64,000 bases of DNA, from contig NZ_JAUSVF010000001.1 in NCBI RefSeq assembly GCF_030814475.1, forward strand, positions 2,920,001 to 2,984,000. The letters run 5' to 3'. Source of the stretch: Pararhizobium capsulatum DSM 1112. Lineage in GTDB: Bacteria > Pseudomonadota > Alphaproteobacteria > Rhizobiales > Rhizobiaceae. This document shows, piece after piece, positions 64,000 to 64,000 of this stretch. Position 1 is the stretch's first letter, and every line of letters starts with the position of its first letter. The notes under the pieces are model-generated. The model saw only the letters and a program-made list of their open reading frames with translations, had not been told where the DNA came from and ran no database searches. The position numbers and the translations under genes were made by a program.

Positions 64000-64000
64000 G

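Overview
The window looks like a chromosomal or chromid segment of a Rhizobiaceae alphaproteobacterium (Rhizobium, Agrobacterium or Shinella type). Support comes from high GC, dispersed rhizobial palindromic repeats, EcfG-type (GGAAC-N16/17-CGTT) stress promoters, an RpoE/ChrR sigma pair, a plant-associated LuxR solo, a D-apiose catabolic operon and rhizobial plasmid-type genes. The genus cannot be fixed from sequence alone.

Layout. 1-9.6 kb: the end of a pyrimidine utilisation (rut) operon, a secreted pentapeptide-repeat protein, an AspT/YidE-type transporter, several tiny stress-type genes, DUF1365 divergent from rpoE-chrR, a DUF808 membrane protein behind a general-stress promoter, and a J-domain protein. 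9.7-12.6 kb: an ABC exporter and the methionine sulfoxide reductases msrB-msrA. 12.7-18.7 kb: a five-gene acyl-CoA operon (ivd-mccB-mccA-maoC-citE) whose order matches the mycobacterial leucine/itaconate dissimilation cluster. 18.9-27.7 kb: a peptide module made of D-aminopeptidase, a dpp-type ABC importer, a LuxR solo with the plant-responsive M/W substitutions, and proline iminopeptidase. 27.7-39.7 kb: a D-apiose operon (lactonase, dehydrogenase, sugar ABC importer, oxidoisomerase, kinase, RuBisCO-like protein) with a divergent FadR-type regulator.

39.7-53.9 kb is accessory DNA. It starts with a tyrosine integrase and a run of mostly unrecognised small genes that share a palindromic promoter/operator motif. 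An IS21-family element follows, then a DUF1612-type gene cleanly interrupted by an IS630-family element, then rhizobial plasmid-type hypothetical genes. A noncoding stretch with a DnaA box and GTGATCT repeats leads to tRNA-Lys(CTT). 54-64 kb is core-like again: a PhzF protein, a NUDIX hydrolase, an endonuclease/exonuclease/phosphatase-family protein, a CASTOR/POLLUX-like channel, an M20 peptidase, a PLP aminotransferase, a 36-residue stress-controlled membrane peptide and ilvC.

How the genes fit together: much of the window points to life with plants, through sensing plant signals, importing and trimming peptides, eating the cell-wall sugar apiose and burning leucine or itaconate, set beside oxidative and general stress circuits. 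Start codons were chosen from visible ribosome binding sites where possible. No database search was run, so family assignments rest on recognised motifs, length and gene order.
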